A stretch of 16,791 nucleotides of DNA from Rhodospirillum sp. UBA1311 (GTDB lineage Bacteria; Pseudomonadota; Alphaproteobacteria; Rhodospirillales; Rhodospirillaceae). The stretch spans positions 72,868 through 89,658 of the forward strand of contig DBTR01000013.1 in NCBI GenBank assembly GCA_002307145.1, read 5' to 3'. This document shows positions 1 to 7,244 of the stretch, one piece after another; positions within the stretch are counted from its first letter, which is position 1, and each line of letters begins with the position of its first letter. Made by a program: the position numbers and the translations under genes. The notes under the pieces were generated by a model, which ran no database searches, was not told the DNA's origin, and worked only from the letters and a program-made list of their open reading frames with translations.

Positions 1-479
1 CCGCCGGAAAGCTGATGCGGATACTCGCGCACCCGCCGCTCGGGCTCGGGAATTCCCACCTGGGTCAACAATTCGACGGCACGCGCCGTCGCCGCCGCGC
101 CGTCGAGACCTCGATGGAGGCGTAAGACCTCGGCGATCTGGCGGCCAATGGTCAGCACCGGATTGAGGCTGGTCATCGGCTCCTGGAAGATCATCGAGAT
201 CTCGTTGCCACGGAGCTTGCGCATCTCGTCGTCGGACAGCTTGAGGAGGTCGCGCTCGCCGAAGCGGATGTTGCCCGCGATCTTGCCGGGCGGCTGCGGC
301 ACCAACCCCAGGATCGACATCGAGGTGATCGACTTGCCGCACCCGGATTCCCCGACGATCGCGAGGGTCTCGCCCTCCGCGACCTCGAACGACAGGCCGT
401 CGACCGAACGGTTGACCCCGCCGCCCTGGGTGCGGAAATGAATCTGCAAATCGCTGACTTCGAGCAATGCCATGGCCAT
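1..479 (-). CDS. Dipeptide/oligopeptide-type ABC transporter ATP-binding protein (partial, C-terminus beyond the window)
   Basis: This is the cytoplasmic ATPase that would power the transporter encoded by the genes to its right. About 159 residues are visible, starting MAMALLEVSDLQIHF. The Walker A motif GESGCGKS lies at about residues 43-50 and the Q-loop motif MIFQEPMTSLNP at about 96-107, the form typical of DppD/OppD proteins. The window ends inside the ABC signature (YPHQLSGG), so Walker B, the H-loop and the C-terminal oligopeptide-transporter region are not seen. The ATG at 479-477 overlaps the TGA of the upstream permease by one base (TGATG), which indicates translational coupling. 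A second ATG two codons in (473-471) is possible. A second ATPase (DppF-like) probably follows outside the window. Family assignment is very secure; substrate is unknown from this protein. Confidence 0.95.
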   Translation of the reverse strand, partial: MAMALLEVSDLQIHFRTQGGGVNRSVDGLSFEVAEGETLAIVGESGCGKSITSMSILGLVPQPPGKIAGNIRFGERDLLKLSDDEMRKLRGNEISMIFQEPMTSLNPVLTIGRQIAEVLRLHRGLDGAAATARAVELLTQVGIPEPERRVREYPHQLSG

Positions 480-1402
480 CACGCCTTCGTCGCGGAACGG
501 GGATCGAGAAGATCGCGCAGACCGTCGCCGAGGAGGTTCACCGCGAGAACCGTGATCGACAACGACACGGCGGGGAACGCGATGATGAACGGCTTGACCT
601 GCCAGAGCACCCGTCCCTCGGCCATGATGTTTCCCCATGACGGGATATCGGGCGGCGACCCCGCGCCGATGAACGAGAGGATCGCCTCGGTGATCATCGC
701 GCTGGCGCAGATGTACGTGGCCTGCACGGTGAGCGGTGCGAGCGCGTTGGGCAGGACGTGGCGGAGGATGATGCGCGGCGTGGAACTTCCCGCCGTCACC
801 GCCCCTTCGATGAACGGCAACTCGCGCAGCGACAGCACCGAACTCCGCACCAGGCGGCAGACGCGCGGCACGTCGGCGATCGCGATCGCGATCACGACGT
901 TGCCGACGCTGCCCCGGGTCAGCGCCATCAACGCCACCGCCAGGAGGATCGGCGGAATCGACATCAGTCCGTCCATCACCCGCATCACCGGACCGTCGAC
1001 CCATTTGAGGAAGCCCGCCACGAGCCCGATCGCAAGCCCCGTGAACGACGCGACCAGCGCAACCGAGAACCCGACGAACAGCGACACGCGCGTGCCGTAA
1101 ACCACTCGGGAATAAAGGTCGCGCCCGATCATGTCGGTGCCGAACCAGTGTTCGGGCGACGGCGGACGGGCACGGCGGGACGGCGCGATCGCCCCCGGGT
1201 CCACGGTCCCGAGAAAACCCGCGAACACCGCGCAAAACAGCAGGAGCAGGAGAATCGTCCCACCCACGGCAATCTTCGGATTGCGGCGGAGGAAACCGAT
1301 CACCCCGGCGCGCGGACTGAATTCCGGCATGATCTCCGGCATTTCGGGGGCGGCGATCACCGCACCGACGCGATCCGGGGGACGGGTTGGTTCGCGGTTC
1401 AA
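479..1402 (-). CDS. ABC transporter permease, DppC/OppC family
   Basis: This is the second inner-membrane subunit of the family 5 transporter (307 aa, usual length for DppC). A cytoplasmic N-terminus with the FLRRNPKI motif precedes the first membrane helix (about residues 46-66). A periplasmic segment with HWFGTDMIGRDLYSRV follows, the hallmark of the OppC N-terminal region. The core has about five further helices and the EAA loop, seen as EGAVTAGSSTPRIILRHVLP, which contacts the ATPase. The start is a TTG at 1402, whose TTGA overlaps the TGA stop of the upstream permease. A GAGG at 1414-1411 lies 8 nt upstream and supports it. The in-frame ATG at 1342 has no ribosome binding site and would remove 20 mostly polar residues. 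It is coupled to the ATPase downstream. Confidence 0.94.
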   Translation of the reverse strand: MNREPTRPPDRVGAVIAAPEMPEIMPEFSPRAGVIGFLRRNPKIAVGGTILLLLLFCAVFAGFLGTVDPGAIAPSRRARPPSPEHWFGTDMIGRDLYSRVVYGTRVSLFVGFSVALVASFTGLAIGLVAGFLKWVDGPVMRVMDGLMSIPPILLAVALMALTRGSVGNVVIAIAIADVPRVCRLVRSSVLSLRELPFIEGAVTAGSSTPRIILRHVLPNALAPLTVQATYICASAMITEAILSFIGAGSPPDIPSWGNIMAEGRVLWQVKPFIIAFPAVSLSITVLAVNLLGDGLRDLLDPRSATKA

Positions 1403-2340
1403 TAGGCGATCCTCGGATCAAGAAGCGTGTAAACCAGATCGAGCATCAGGTTGATGCCGACATAGACGAAGCTGAACACCAGCACGACTCCCTGGATCAC
1501 CGGATAATCGCGCTGGAGGATGGCATCCACGGTCAATCTCCCGACCCCCGGGATGGCGAAGACGCTCTCGGTCACTACCGCCCCGCCGATCAGGAGCGCC
1601 AGGCCGAGGCCGATGGAGGTCACCACCGGCACCGACGCGTTCTTCAACGCATGCAGGAAGAGAACTCGGCCGAGGCCGAGGCCCTTGGCCCGGGCGGTGC
1701 GGATGTAATCCTGCCCGAGAACTTCGAGCATCGCCGCGCGGGTGACGCGGGCGATCAGCGCGATGTAGACGCCGCCCAAGGAAAGCGCCGGAAGCACCAG
1801 ACCGTGAAGCCAGGGCCCCACGCCTTCGTCCAGGGGCTTGTAGCCCTGCACCGGAAACGCGTGAAGCTGGAGCGCGAAGATATAGGTAACGAGATACCCG
1901 ACGACGAAAACCGGGAGCGAAAACCCGAGGACCGCCATCACCATCACCGCGCTGTCCACCCAGGTGCCCCGACGTGCCGCGGCGAGCACGCCGAGCGGAA
2001 CCGCCACCAGGACCGAGAACGTCAAGGTCACCAGCATCAGCGACACCGTCGGGCCGAAGCGCAGTGCGATCAGTTCGGTGACCGGCTTGCCGCTGAAAAT
2101 CGACGTCCCGAGGTCTCCGACCATCACCCGGCCGAACCAGTGCCCGAACTGGACCAGAAAACTCTGGTCCAGCCCGAGGGTGCGGCGAATCCGCTCGACA
2201 TCCGCAGGCGACGCCTGATCGCCCGCGATGATCGCCGCCGGATCGCCCGGAGCGACGAACAGAAGACTGAAGACGATCACGCCGACGATGAGAACCACCG
2301 GGATCGTGGACAGGATGCGACGCGCGATATAGCCGTACAT
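1399..2340 (-). CDS. ABC transporter permease, DppB/GsiC family
   Basis: This is the first inner-membrane permease of the peptide/opine/nickel-type transporter (313 aa, normal length). The N-terminus MYGYIARRILSTIPVV, with an immediate membrane helix ending in FVAPGDP, is diagnostic of DppB/OppB/GsiC proteins. Further family marks are GDLGTSIFSGKPV after the periplasmic loop, the EAA loop around LGQDYIRTARAKGLG, and the C-terminal LDLVYTLLDPRI. Six membrane helices are expected. Its ATG lies 18 nt downstream of the binding-protein stop, with a purine-rich GGAAAGAGC just before it. Its TGA overlaps the TTG start of the next permease by four bases. It is part of one leftward operon starting at the binding-protein gene. 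Confidence 0.95.
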   Translation of the reverse strand: MYGYIARRILSTIPVVLIVGVIVFSLLFVAPGDPAAIIAGDQASPADVERIRRTLGLDQSFLVQFGHWFGRVMVGDLGTSIFSGKPVTELIALRFGPTVSLMLVTLTFSVLVAVPLGVLAAARRGTWVDSAVMVMAVLGFSLPVFVVGYLVTYIFALQLHAFPVQGYKPLDEGVGPWLHGLVLPALSLGGVYIALIARVTRAAMLEVLGQDYIRTARAKGLGLGRVLFLHALKNASVPVVTSIGLGLALLIGGAVVTESVFAIPGVGRLTVDAILQRDYPVIQGVVLVFSFVYVGINLMLDLVYTLLDPRIAY

Positions 2341-2358
2341 GCTCTTTCCGTTCTCCGA

Positions 2359-3957
2359 TCACGCGGTCTTGTTGACGCCCCAGAAGAACGGCAACGGTCC
2401 CTTGGCGATACCGACGACGGAGTTGCGCCACGCCGCGTAGGTGAGGAAGAAGCCGGTCGGCGCATAGACCACCGACTCCAGACCGAAGCGGTTGACGCGG
2501 CGCAAGGCTTCCTGCTCGCCGGCAAGATCGGTCGCGGCGAACCAGTCGTCGAACGCCTTCTCGACGTTGGCGTCGGTCGGCCAGCCGAACCAGGCATGGT
2601 CGCCGCTGGCGCGCGCGCCGGTGTACGGACCGATGCAGTCCGCGCCCATGTGCCAGGAGTGGAACATGCTCCAACCGCCCTCGGCGATCGGCGCCTTGCT
2701 GGCCCGGCGCGAGCCCACGGTGGCCCAGTCGGTGGCGACGAAATCGACGTTCATGCCGAGGCGCTTGAGCAGGTCGACGGTGACGTCGCCCATCGCCTTC
2801 ACGATCGACTGGTTCTGCGCGATCAGGCAAACCACCGGCTCGCCAGCGTAGCCGCTTTCGGCAAGCATCTTCTTCGCCAGGGCGAGGTCGCCGCCCTTCT
2901 TGAGGATCTCGCCGCCTTCCTCGGTGTACCAGGGGGTGTCGGGCGTGAAGAACCCGGGCAACGGCTTCCACAGCTTCGGGTCGTCACCCACCACCGCCTG
3001 CATGTAGTCCGCCTGGCTCATCGCGGTGAGGACGGCGCGCCGAACCTTGACGTTGTTGAACGGCGGCTGGAGATGGTTCATGCGGAACGACCCGACGTTG
3101 CCCATCGGATCGGCAATGTCGACGACCACGCCCGGCGCGTTGCGGAACAACGGCACGAGGTCGGGCAACGGATTTTCCCACCAGTCGATCTCACCGTTCT
3201 GGAGCGCCGCGGCGGCGGTGGAGGGGTCGGGCATCGTCACCCACTCGACGCGGTCGAGAAGCACGCGCTTGCCGCCCGCCATCCAAGACGGGGGTTCCTC
3301 GCGCGGCAGGTAATCGGCGAAGCGCTCGAACACCGCCTGCGATCCCGGCACCCACTCGTTGGCGACGAAGCGGAACGGCCCCGAGCCGACGTACTCGGAA
3401 ATCTTCTTGAACGGATCGGTCTTGGCGATGCGCTCGGGCATGATGAACGCAACCGGCGTGTTCATCTTGCCGAGAACGAAGCGCAGCTTCGGGAAAGGCT
3501 TGCCAAGCGTCCAGCGGAAGGTGCGGTCGTCGAGCGCCACCAGTTCCTTCTGCAACGCCCGCACCATCGCGCCCATGTTGTCGCGCTGGCTCCAGCGATC
3601 GAGGCTGGCCACCACGTCCTTCGCGCGCACCGCTTCGCCATCGTGGAACTTGAGCCCCGGCCGCAGCTTGAAGGTCCAGACCAATCCGTCGGCGGAGACG
3701 TCGTCGGACTCCAGCATCTGCTTCTGGATCTGGAATTTCGCGTCGAAACCGTAGAGCGTGTCCCACACCATCGCCGACGCGTTGCGCACGACAAGTTGCG
3801 TGCCCCAGATCGGGTCGAAGTTGGCAAGATCGGCCTGCGGCACGAAGCGCAACACCTTCGGCGTTGCGGCGCGCAGCAATGCGGGCTTGGCGAACACGCC
3901 CGCCCCTGCGACCACGCCGGCACTTGCGAGATTCTTTAGAAACGATCGACGATGCAT
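2359..3957 (-). CDS. Periplasmic substrate-binding protein, ABC transporter family 5, with Tat-type signal peptide
   Basis: This solute-binding protein (532 aa) delivers ligand to the permeases encoded downstream. The family 5 (DppA/OppA/NikA-like) fold is shown by LRFVPQADLANFDPIW near the mature N-terminus, by VWTFKLRPGLKFHDGEAVRAKDVV (about residues 91-114) and by NNVKVRRAVLTAM in the second lobe. The N-terminus MHRRSFLKNLASAG carries an RR-S-FLK twin-arginine motif, then a weakly hydrophobic stretch and an Ala-rich cleavage region near residue 31, so export of the folded protein by Tat is likely. A GGGGG ribosome binding site (3967-3963) lies 5 nt before the ATG. It is the first gene of the operon and is divergent from a LysR regulator. 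The ligand cannot be read from sequence; context suggests a D-amino acid derivative. Confidence 0.95.
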   Translation of the reverse strand: MHRRSFLKNLASAGVVAGAGVFAKPALLRAATPKVLRFVPQADLANFDPIWGTQLVVRNASAMVWDTLYGFDAKFQIQKQMLESDDVSADGLVWTFKLRPGLKFHDGEAVRAKDVVASLDRWSQRDNMGAMVRALQKELVALDDRTFRWTLGKPFPKLRFVLGKMNTPVAFIMPERIAKTDPFKKISEYVGSGPFRFVANEWVPGSQAVFERFADYLPREEPPSWMAGGKRVLLDRVEWVTMPDPSTAAAALQNGEIDWWENPLPDLVPLFRNAPGVVVDIADPMGNVGSFRMNHLQPPFNNVKVRRAVLTAMSQADYMQAVVGDDPKLWKPLPGFFTPDTPWYTEEGGEILKKGGDLALAKKMLAESGYAGEPVVCLIAQNQSIVKAMGDVTVDLLKRLGMNVDFVATDWATVGSRRASKAPIAEGGWSMFHSWHMGADCIGPYTGARASGDHAWFGWPTDANVEKAFDDWFAATDLAGEQEALRRVNRFGLESVVYAPTGFFLTYAAWRNSVVGIAKGPLPFFWGVNKTA

Positions 3958-4227
3958 GTCATCCCCCGGAATCTGGAGTCATTCGGAATGGAGTAAAAAC
4001 GCTAACACCGGCATTCCCCAGGCTGGTCATCAGAAAAAGTCGCGGACCATAATGGCCGGTTATGGAATCTGCTGCGAAAGCGATCACGCCAAGGCTGTTG
4101 CATAAATTTCGGGCTAAGAACCTGCCGGCACCACCCATTCACACCCGAAATCTCAGCTTCAACATACTGATAAAATTGATATTTTTTTCATTCCGCACGA
4201 TGGTCCGCATATTGCTTTACGCTGTCC
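3958..4227. other. Divergent intergenic control region between transporter operon and LysR gene
   Basis: This 270-bp gap is clearly more AT-rich than the flanking genes, mainly in 4150-4200. It holds a LysR-type box at 4047-4065 and a CTGAT on the minus strand (4033-4029) that is repeated beside the second box upstream of the amidohydrolase. A TAAAAT at 4171-4176 resembles a -10 box for the LysR gene, but I see no convincing -35 partner. On the leftward side, a GTTAGC-like element near 4003-3998 could be a weak -10 for the transporter, as expected for an activator-dependent promoter. No open frame in this gap looks like a gene. Confidence 0.6.
4047..4065. promoter_or_regulatory. Predicted LysR-type box, CCATAA-N7-TTATGG (transporter side)
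   Basis: The sequence CCATAATGGCCGGTTATGG has perfect 6-bp inverted arms around a 7-base spacer and contains the T-N11-A core (T4050, A4062) that defines LysR-family binding sites. The inner edge lies 91 nt from the binding-protein start codon and about 165 nt from the LysR start codon. That position suits activation of the leftward transporter operon by the adjacent regulator. A matching box precedes the amidohydrolase gene. Binding is inferred, not shown. Confidence 0.65.
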
Positions 4228-5238
4228 ATGCTTCTCAGTTTGCGCCAAATCGAAGTTCTCAAGGCGATCGCCGAGGCCGGATCCATCAGCGGCGCGGCGC
4301 GGATCTTGTGCGTGTCCCAGCCCGCCATAAGCCAGTCGCTCGCCTACATGGAGACCCGCCTCGGCTATGCGCTGTTCCTGCGCGTGCGCGGCCGCCTCCA
4401 CCCCACCCACGAAGCCCGGGAGTTGCAACGCGAAATCAACGCCGCGTACGTCGGGATTTCGCGAATCAACGATCTGGCGGGCAAGCTCGCGCTCAAGACC
4501 GACCAGTATCTCCAGATCGTCACCAGCCCGTCGACCGGTGAAGTGCTCATTCCCCGGGCGATCGCGCGCTTCCGCGAGCAATTCCCGTCGGTGAAGGTCT
4601 TCCTCCACAAGTTGCCGCGCAGCCTGCTGGTGCAGTCGGTCCTGGACCAGACCCACCAGCTCGGCTTCCAGATCATGCGCAGCGACCATCCCAGCCTTGA
4701 ATCCCGCGTCGTCGGATGTGCTGGACTGGTCTGCATCTGCCCGCCCGGCCACCCGCTCGAACGCCTCGAACAGATCTCGCTCGAAGACCTGATGCGCTAC
4801 CCGTTGATCGGCTATCCGCCCGAAAGTCCGCTGGGCTCGATCCTTGAAACCCTATGGGCCAAGGCCGGCGCGCCGCTCCGCCCGATGATCGAGGTTCTCT
4901 CGCCCGCGCACGCGTACCCGATGGTCCAGGCCGGCGCCGGGATCGCCCTGGTGGACGAATTCGCCACCGGGAAGAAGGAACCTCCGGGCCTTCGGGTCCG
5001 CGCGGTGGCCGGGATCGAGCACATCGACATCGCCGCCGAAGTCATCTATTCCCGCTACGCACCGCTTTCGAAACCGGCGAAGGCGTTCATCCGCGCGATC
5101 CGCACGGTAATGACCGAAGCCGGGCTCGGCGCACGCGACGACGCGGGCAAAACCGAGCGAAACCCCGGCTCGGCGCCGACGCGCGGCAAACGTCGGGCCA
5201 GCCCCGATTCCCACCCCGCGCCGCTGCCGCAGGTATAA
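4228..5238 (+). CDS. LysR-family transcriptional regulator (OccR/NocR-like)
   Basis: This DNA-binding regulator probably controls the flanking transporter and amidohydrolase genes. The N-terminal winged helix-turn-helix spans about residues 3-62 (LRQIEVLKAIAEAGSISGAA, then VSQPAISQSL). The linker and effector-binding domain follow to about residue 295. The segment HPTHEARELQREINAAY and the INDLAGKLAL that follows resemble, from memory, the opine regulators OccR and NocR, which respond to amino acid conjugates. At 336 aa it is longer than the usual 290-310 because of a polar, Pro/Arg-rich tail from about residue 300, probably disordered. The start ATG has no clear Shine-Dalgarno, but the domain begins at once, so no earlier start is likely. 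Its stop codon lies inside the second predicted LysR box. Confidence 0.93.
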   Translation: MLLSLRQIEVLKAIAEAGSISGAARILCVSQPAISQSLAYMETRLGYALFLRVRGRLHPTHEARELQREINAAYVGISRINDLAGKLALKTDQYLQIVTSPSTGEVLIPRAIARFREQFPSVKVFLHKLPRSLLVQSVLDQTHQLGFQIMRSDHPSLESRVVGCAGLVCICPPGHPLERLEQISLEDLMRYPLIGYPPESPLGSILETLWAKAGAPLRPMIEVLSPAHAYPMVQAGAGIALVDEFATGKKEPPGLRVRAVAGIEHIDIAAEVIYSRYAPLSKPAKAFIRAIRTVMTEAGLGARDDAGKTERNPGSAPTRGKRRASPDSHPAPLPQV

Positions 5239-5249
5239 GCCGGGGTTAT
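5235..5249. promoter_or_regulatory. Predicted LysR-type box, ATAA-N7-TTAT (amidohydrolase side)
   Basis: ATAAGCCGGGGTTAT has the same ATAA-N7-TTAT layout and T-N11-A core (T5236, A5248) as the box at 4049-4063. It ends 87 nt before the amidohydrolase ATG, against 91 nt for the transporter. In both cases CTGAT follows the TTAT arm after exactly 15 nt (here 5265-5269), with further shared bases between. The box covers the last bases and stop codon of the LysR gene. The repeated layout is seen in the sequence; regulation by this LysR protein is inferred. Confidence 0.6.
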
Positions 5250-5336
5250 CCTTCCCGAGCAATACTGATTTCCCCCGCCCGCCCTTCGCGCCGTATGGAC
5301 AAGGTTCACCATAGGCCGTGATAAGGACAGGCAAGC

Positions 5337-6263
5337 ATGACCAGACTCATTGTCGGCGGCGCCCAGATGGGCCCGGCTCAGAAGGCGGACAGCCGCGAAA
5401 CCGTCGTGGCGCGGATGATGGACCTGATGCGCGAGGCATCCGCGAAAGGTGTCGGCATGCTGGTTTACCCGGAACTTGCGCTGACCACCTTCTTCCCGCG
5501 CTGGTACATGGAGGACCGCGCGGAAGCGGACTTCTGGTTCGAACGGGAAATGCCGAACGGTGCGACCCGTCCGCTGTTCGACCTCGCCGCCGAACTCGGC
5601 ATCGCGATGACCTTCGGCTACGCCGAGCTGACGCCGGACGGACACCACTTCAATACCTCGATCCTCACCAATCGCAAGGGCGAGATCGTCGGCAAATACC
5701 GCAAGATCCACCTTCCGGGGCATGTCGAATACGATCCCGAGCGCACCCATCAGCATCTCGAAAAACGCTATTTCGAACCGGGCGACCTCGGCTTCAACGT
5801 CTGGCGCAACGAAGGCGTGCTGATGGGCATGGCGATCTGCAACGACCGCCGCTGGCCGGAAACCTTCCGCTGCATGGGCCTCCAGGGGGTGCAGCTCGTC
5901 ACCATCGGCTACAACACGCCGTCGGTGAACAGCCAGAACGGCGGGGAAGGACTGAAGGAACGCCTGTTCCACTCCGAGCTGTCGCTCCAGGTGGGCGCGT
6001 ATCAGAACGCGACGTTCGTCGCGGGCATCGCCAAGGCGGGCGTCGAAGACGGCAATCCGTTGATGGGAGGCAGCGTGATCGTCGACCCGAACGGGTTCAT
6101 CATCGCCAAGGCGGAAACCGAGGGCGACGAACTGATCACCGCCGACTGCGATTTCGACCTCTGCGCGTTCGGCAAGAGCACGATCTTCGACTTCGCCCGC
6201 CATCGGCGGATCGAGCACTATGGCCGGATCACCGCGCAGACCGGGGTCATCGAACCTCGCTGA
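5337..6263 (+). CDS. N-carbamoyl-D-amino acid amidohydrolase (D-carbamoylase), nitrilase superfamily
   Basis: The enzyme hydrolyses N-carbamoyl-D-amino acids to the D-amino acid, CO2 and ammonia in the cytoplasm. At 308 aa it matches the Agrobacterium D-carbamoylase (about 304 aa). The nitrilase triad is intact: Glu46 in VYPELALTTFFPRW, Lys123 in GKYRKIHLPGH, Cys168 in AICNDRRWPE. Arg171 and Arg172, the equivalents of the residues that hold the substrate carboxylate, are present, as are His129 and His140 and the HLEKRYFEPGDLGF block. These blocks separate it from plain nitrilases and beta-ureidopropionases. An AAGGA (5323-5327) precedes the ATG by 9 nt. It lies 98 nt behind the LysR gene, has its own LysR box and ends at a strong terminator. 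No hydantoinase or racemase gene is in the window. The natural substrate may be a different ureido acid. Confidence 0.9.
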   Translation: MTRLIVGGAQMGPAQKADSRETVVARMMDLMREASAKGVGMLVYPELALTTFFPRWYMEDRAEADFWFEREMPNGATRPLFDLAAELGIAMTFGYAELTPDGHHFNTSILTNRKGEIVGKYRKIHLPGHVEYDPERTHQHLEKRYFEPGDLGFNVWRNEGVLMGMAICNDRRWPETFRCMGLQGVQLVTIGYNTPSVNSQNGGEGLKERLFHSELSLQVGAYQNATFVAGIAKAGVEDGNPLMGGSVIVDPNGFIIAKAETEGDELITADCDFDLCAFGKSTIFDFARHRRIEHYGRITAQTGVIEPR

Positions 6264-6283
6264 GCTGCGCGGCAAAAACAAAG

Positions 6284-6315
6284 AAGGGGCGCAGGTCCAA
6301 GCCTGCGCCCCTTTT
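6284..6315. terminator. Bidirectional rho-independent terminator
   Basis: AAGGGGCGCAGG (6284-6295) pairs perfectly with CCTGCGCCCCTT (6302-6313) across a 6-base loop. The stem is followed by TTTT on the plus strand and preceded by an A-rich run (CAAAAACAAAGAA), which gives a U-tract on the minus strand. It sits between the convergent amidohydrolase and aminotransferase genes and should end both transcripts. Confidence 0.93.
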
Positions 6316-6334
6316 GCGTTGCCGTCCGGCCCGA

Positions 6335-7192
6335 TCAAATCAGGTTGGACAGGTGGTAGTCGATGTAGAGCTTACGCAGGCGCTTGGTCACCGGGCCGGG
6401 CTTGCCGTCGCCGATCACGTCGCCGTCGATCTTCACCACCGGCTGGACCATCTGGGTCGCGGAGGTGATCATCGCCTCGGCCGCAGACTTCGCCTCATCG
6501 AGGGTGAACGGACGCTCTTCCACCGGGATTCCGGCATCGCGCGCAAGCGACAGGATGGAACCACGGGTGATGCCGGGCAGGATCGCATGGCTCAGTTGGC
6601 GCGTGATCAGGTGGCCGTCCCGGGTGACGATCAGCGCCGTCGACGAGGTCGCCTCGGTGACGAAGCCGTCTTCATACAGCCAGGCATCGGCGGCACCGTG
6701 CTTTTCCGCTTCCATCTTCGCCATCGACGGATAGAGCAGCTGCACCGTCTTGATGTCGCGGCGCGCCCAGCGCAGGTCGGGCAGCGAGATCACCGGGATG
6801 CCGTTGACGACGTTCGGGCCGTCCGCGATGAACTTCTTCGCCTGGGTGAACAGCGACAGGGTCGGCTTCGGCGATTTCGGGAAGTGGAAATCGCGATCGT
6901 CCGGACCGCGCGAGATCTGCAGGTAGATCAGGCCTTCAACGAGATTGTTGCGAACGACGATCTCGCGATGAATCGCGAGCAGCTCGTCGGCGCTCACCGG
7001 GCACTCCAAGGCGATCTCGCCGATCGAGCGCATCAGGCGCGCGGCGTGACCGGCGTAGTCCATGAGCTTGCCGTCGGCCACCGCGGTGACCTCGTAGATG
7101 GCGTCGCCGAAGACATACCCACGATCGAAAATCGAGACCTTGGCCTCCGCTTCAGGCAACCACTGGCCGTTCAAATAGACTATCCGACTCAT
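6335..7192 (-). CDS. dat: D-amino acid aminotransferase (fold-type IV, PLP-dependent)
   Basis: This cytoplasmic enzyme would transfer the amino group of D-amino acids to 2-oxoglutarate or a similar acceptor. The protein has 285 aa, as expected for the family. The N-terminus MSRIVYLNGQWLPEAEAKVS with FDRGYVFGDAIYEV is the class IV aminotransferase opening. Lys148 in RRDIKTVQLLYP is the Schiff-base lysine. The motif ISRGPDDRDFHFP (about residues 93-105) corresponds to the RxH carboxylate trap of Bacillus D-AAT, here as R-DF-H. Glu183 in FVTEATSS should contact the pyridine nitrogen. An AAGGATAGG precedes the ATG by a few bases. The long open frame continuing upstream is not coding. Convergent with the D-carbamoylase, it could consume that enzyme's product. 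A branched-chain aminotransferase is the less likely alternative. Confidence 0.88.
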   Translation of the reverse strand: MSRIVYLNGQWLPEAEAKVSIFDRGYVFGDAIYEVTAVADGKLMDYAGHAARLMRSIGEIALECPVSADELLAIHREIVVRNNLVEGLIYLQISRGPDDRDFHFPKSPKPTLSLFTQAKKFIADGPNVVNGIPVISLPDLRWARRDIKTVQLLYPSMAKMEAEKHGAADAWLYEDGFVTEATSSTALIVTRDGHLITRQLSHAILPGITRGSILSLARDAGIPVEERPFTLDEAKSAAEAMITSATQMVQPVVKIDGDVIGDGKPGPVTKRLRKLYIDYHLSNLI

Positions 7193-7244
7193 TTTCCTAT
7201 CCTTGATGATTTCGGCCGGCGGGGCGGCCGCCGCAGCCCGCGTA

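Noticed and set aside
1387..3939. An 850-residue open frame on the plus strand opposite the permease and binding-protein genes
   Set aside because: It is low-complexity, His/Arg/Asp-rich and lies entirely antisense to three well-recognised transporter genes; a GC-driven shadow.
5309..5326. CCATAGGCCGTGATAAGG, which looks like a third LysR box near the amidohydrolase start
   Set aside because: The arms are imperfect, the spacing differs from the other two boxes and it overlaps the ribosome binding site; probably chance resemblance.
5055..6338. A 427-residue minus-strand frame opposite the D-carbamoylase
   Set aside because: Crosses the terminator and is antisense to an enzyme with intact catalytic residues; no recognisable domain.
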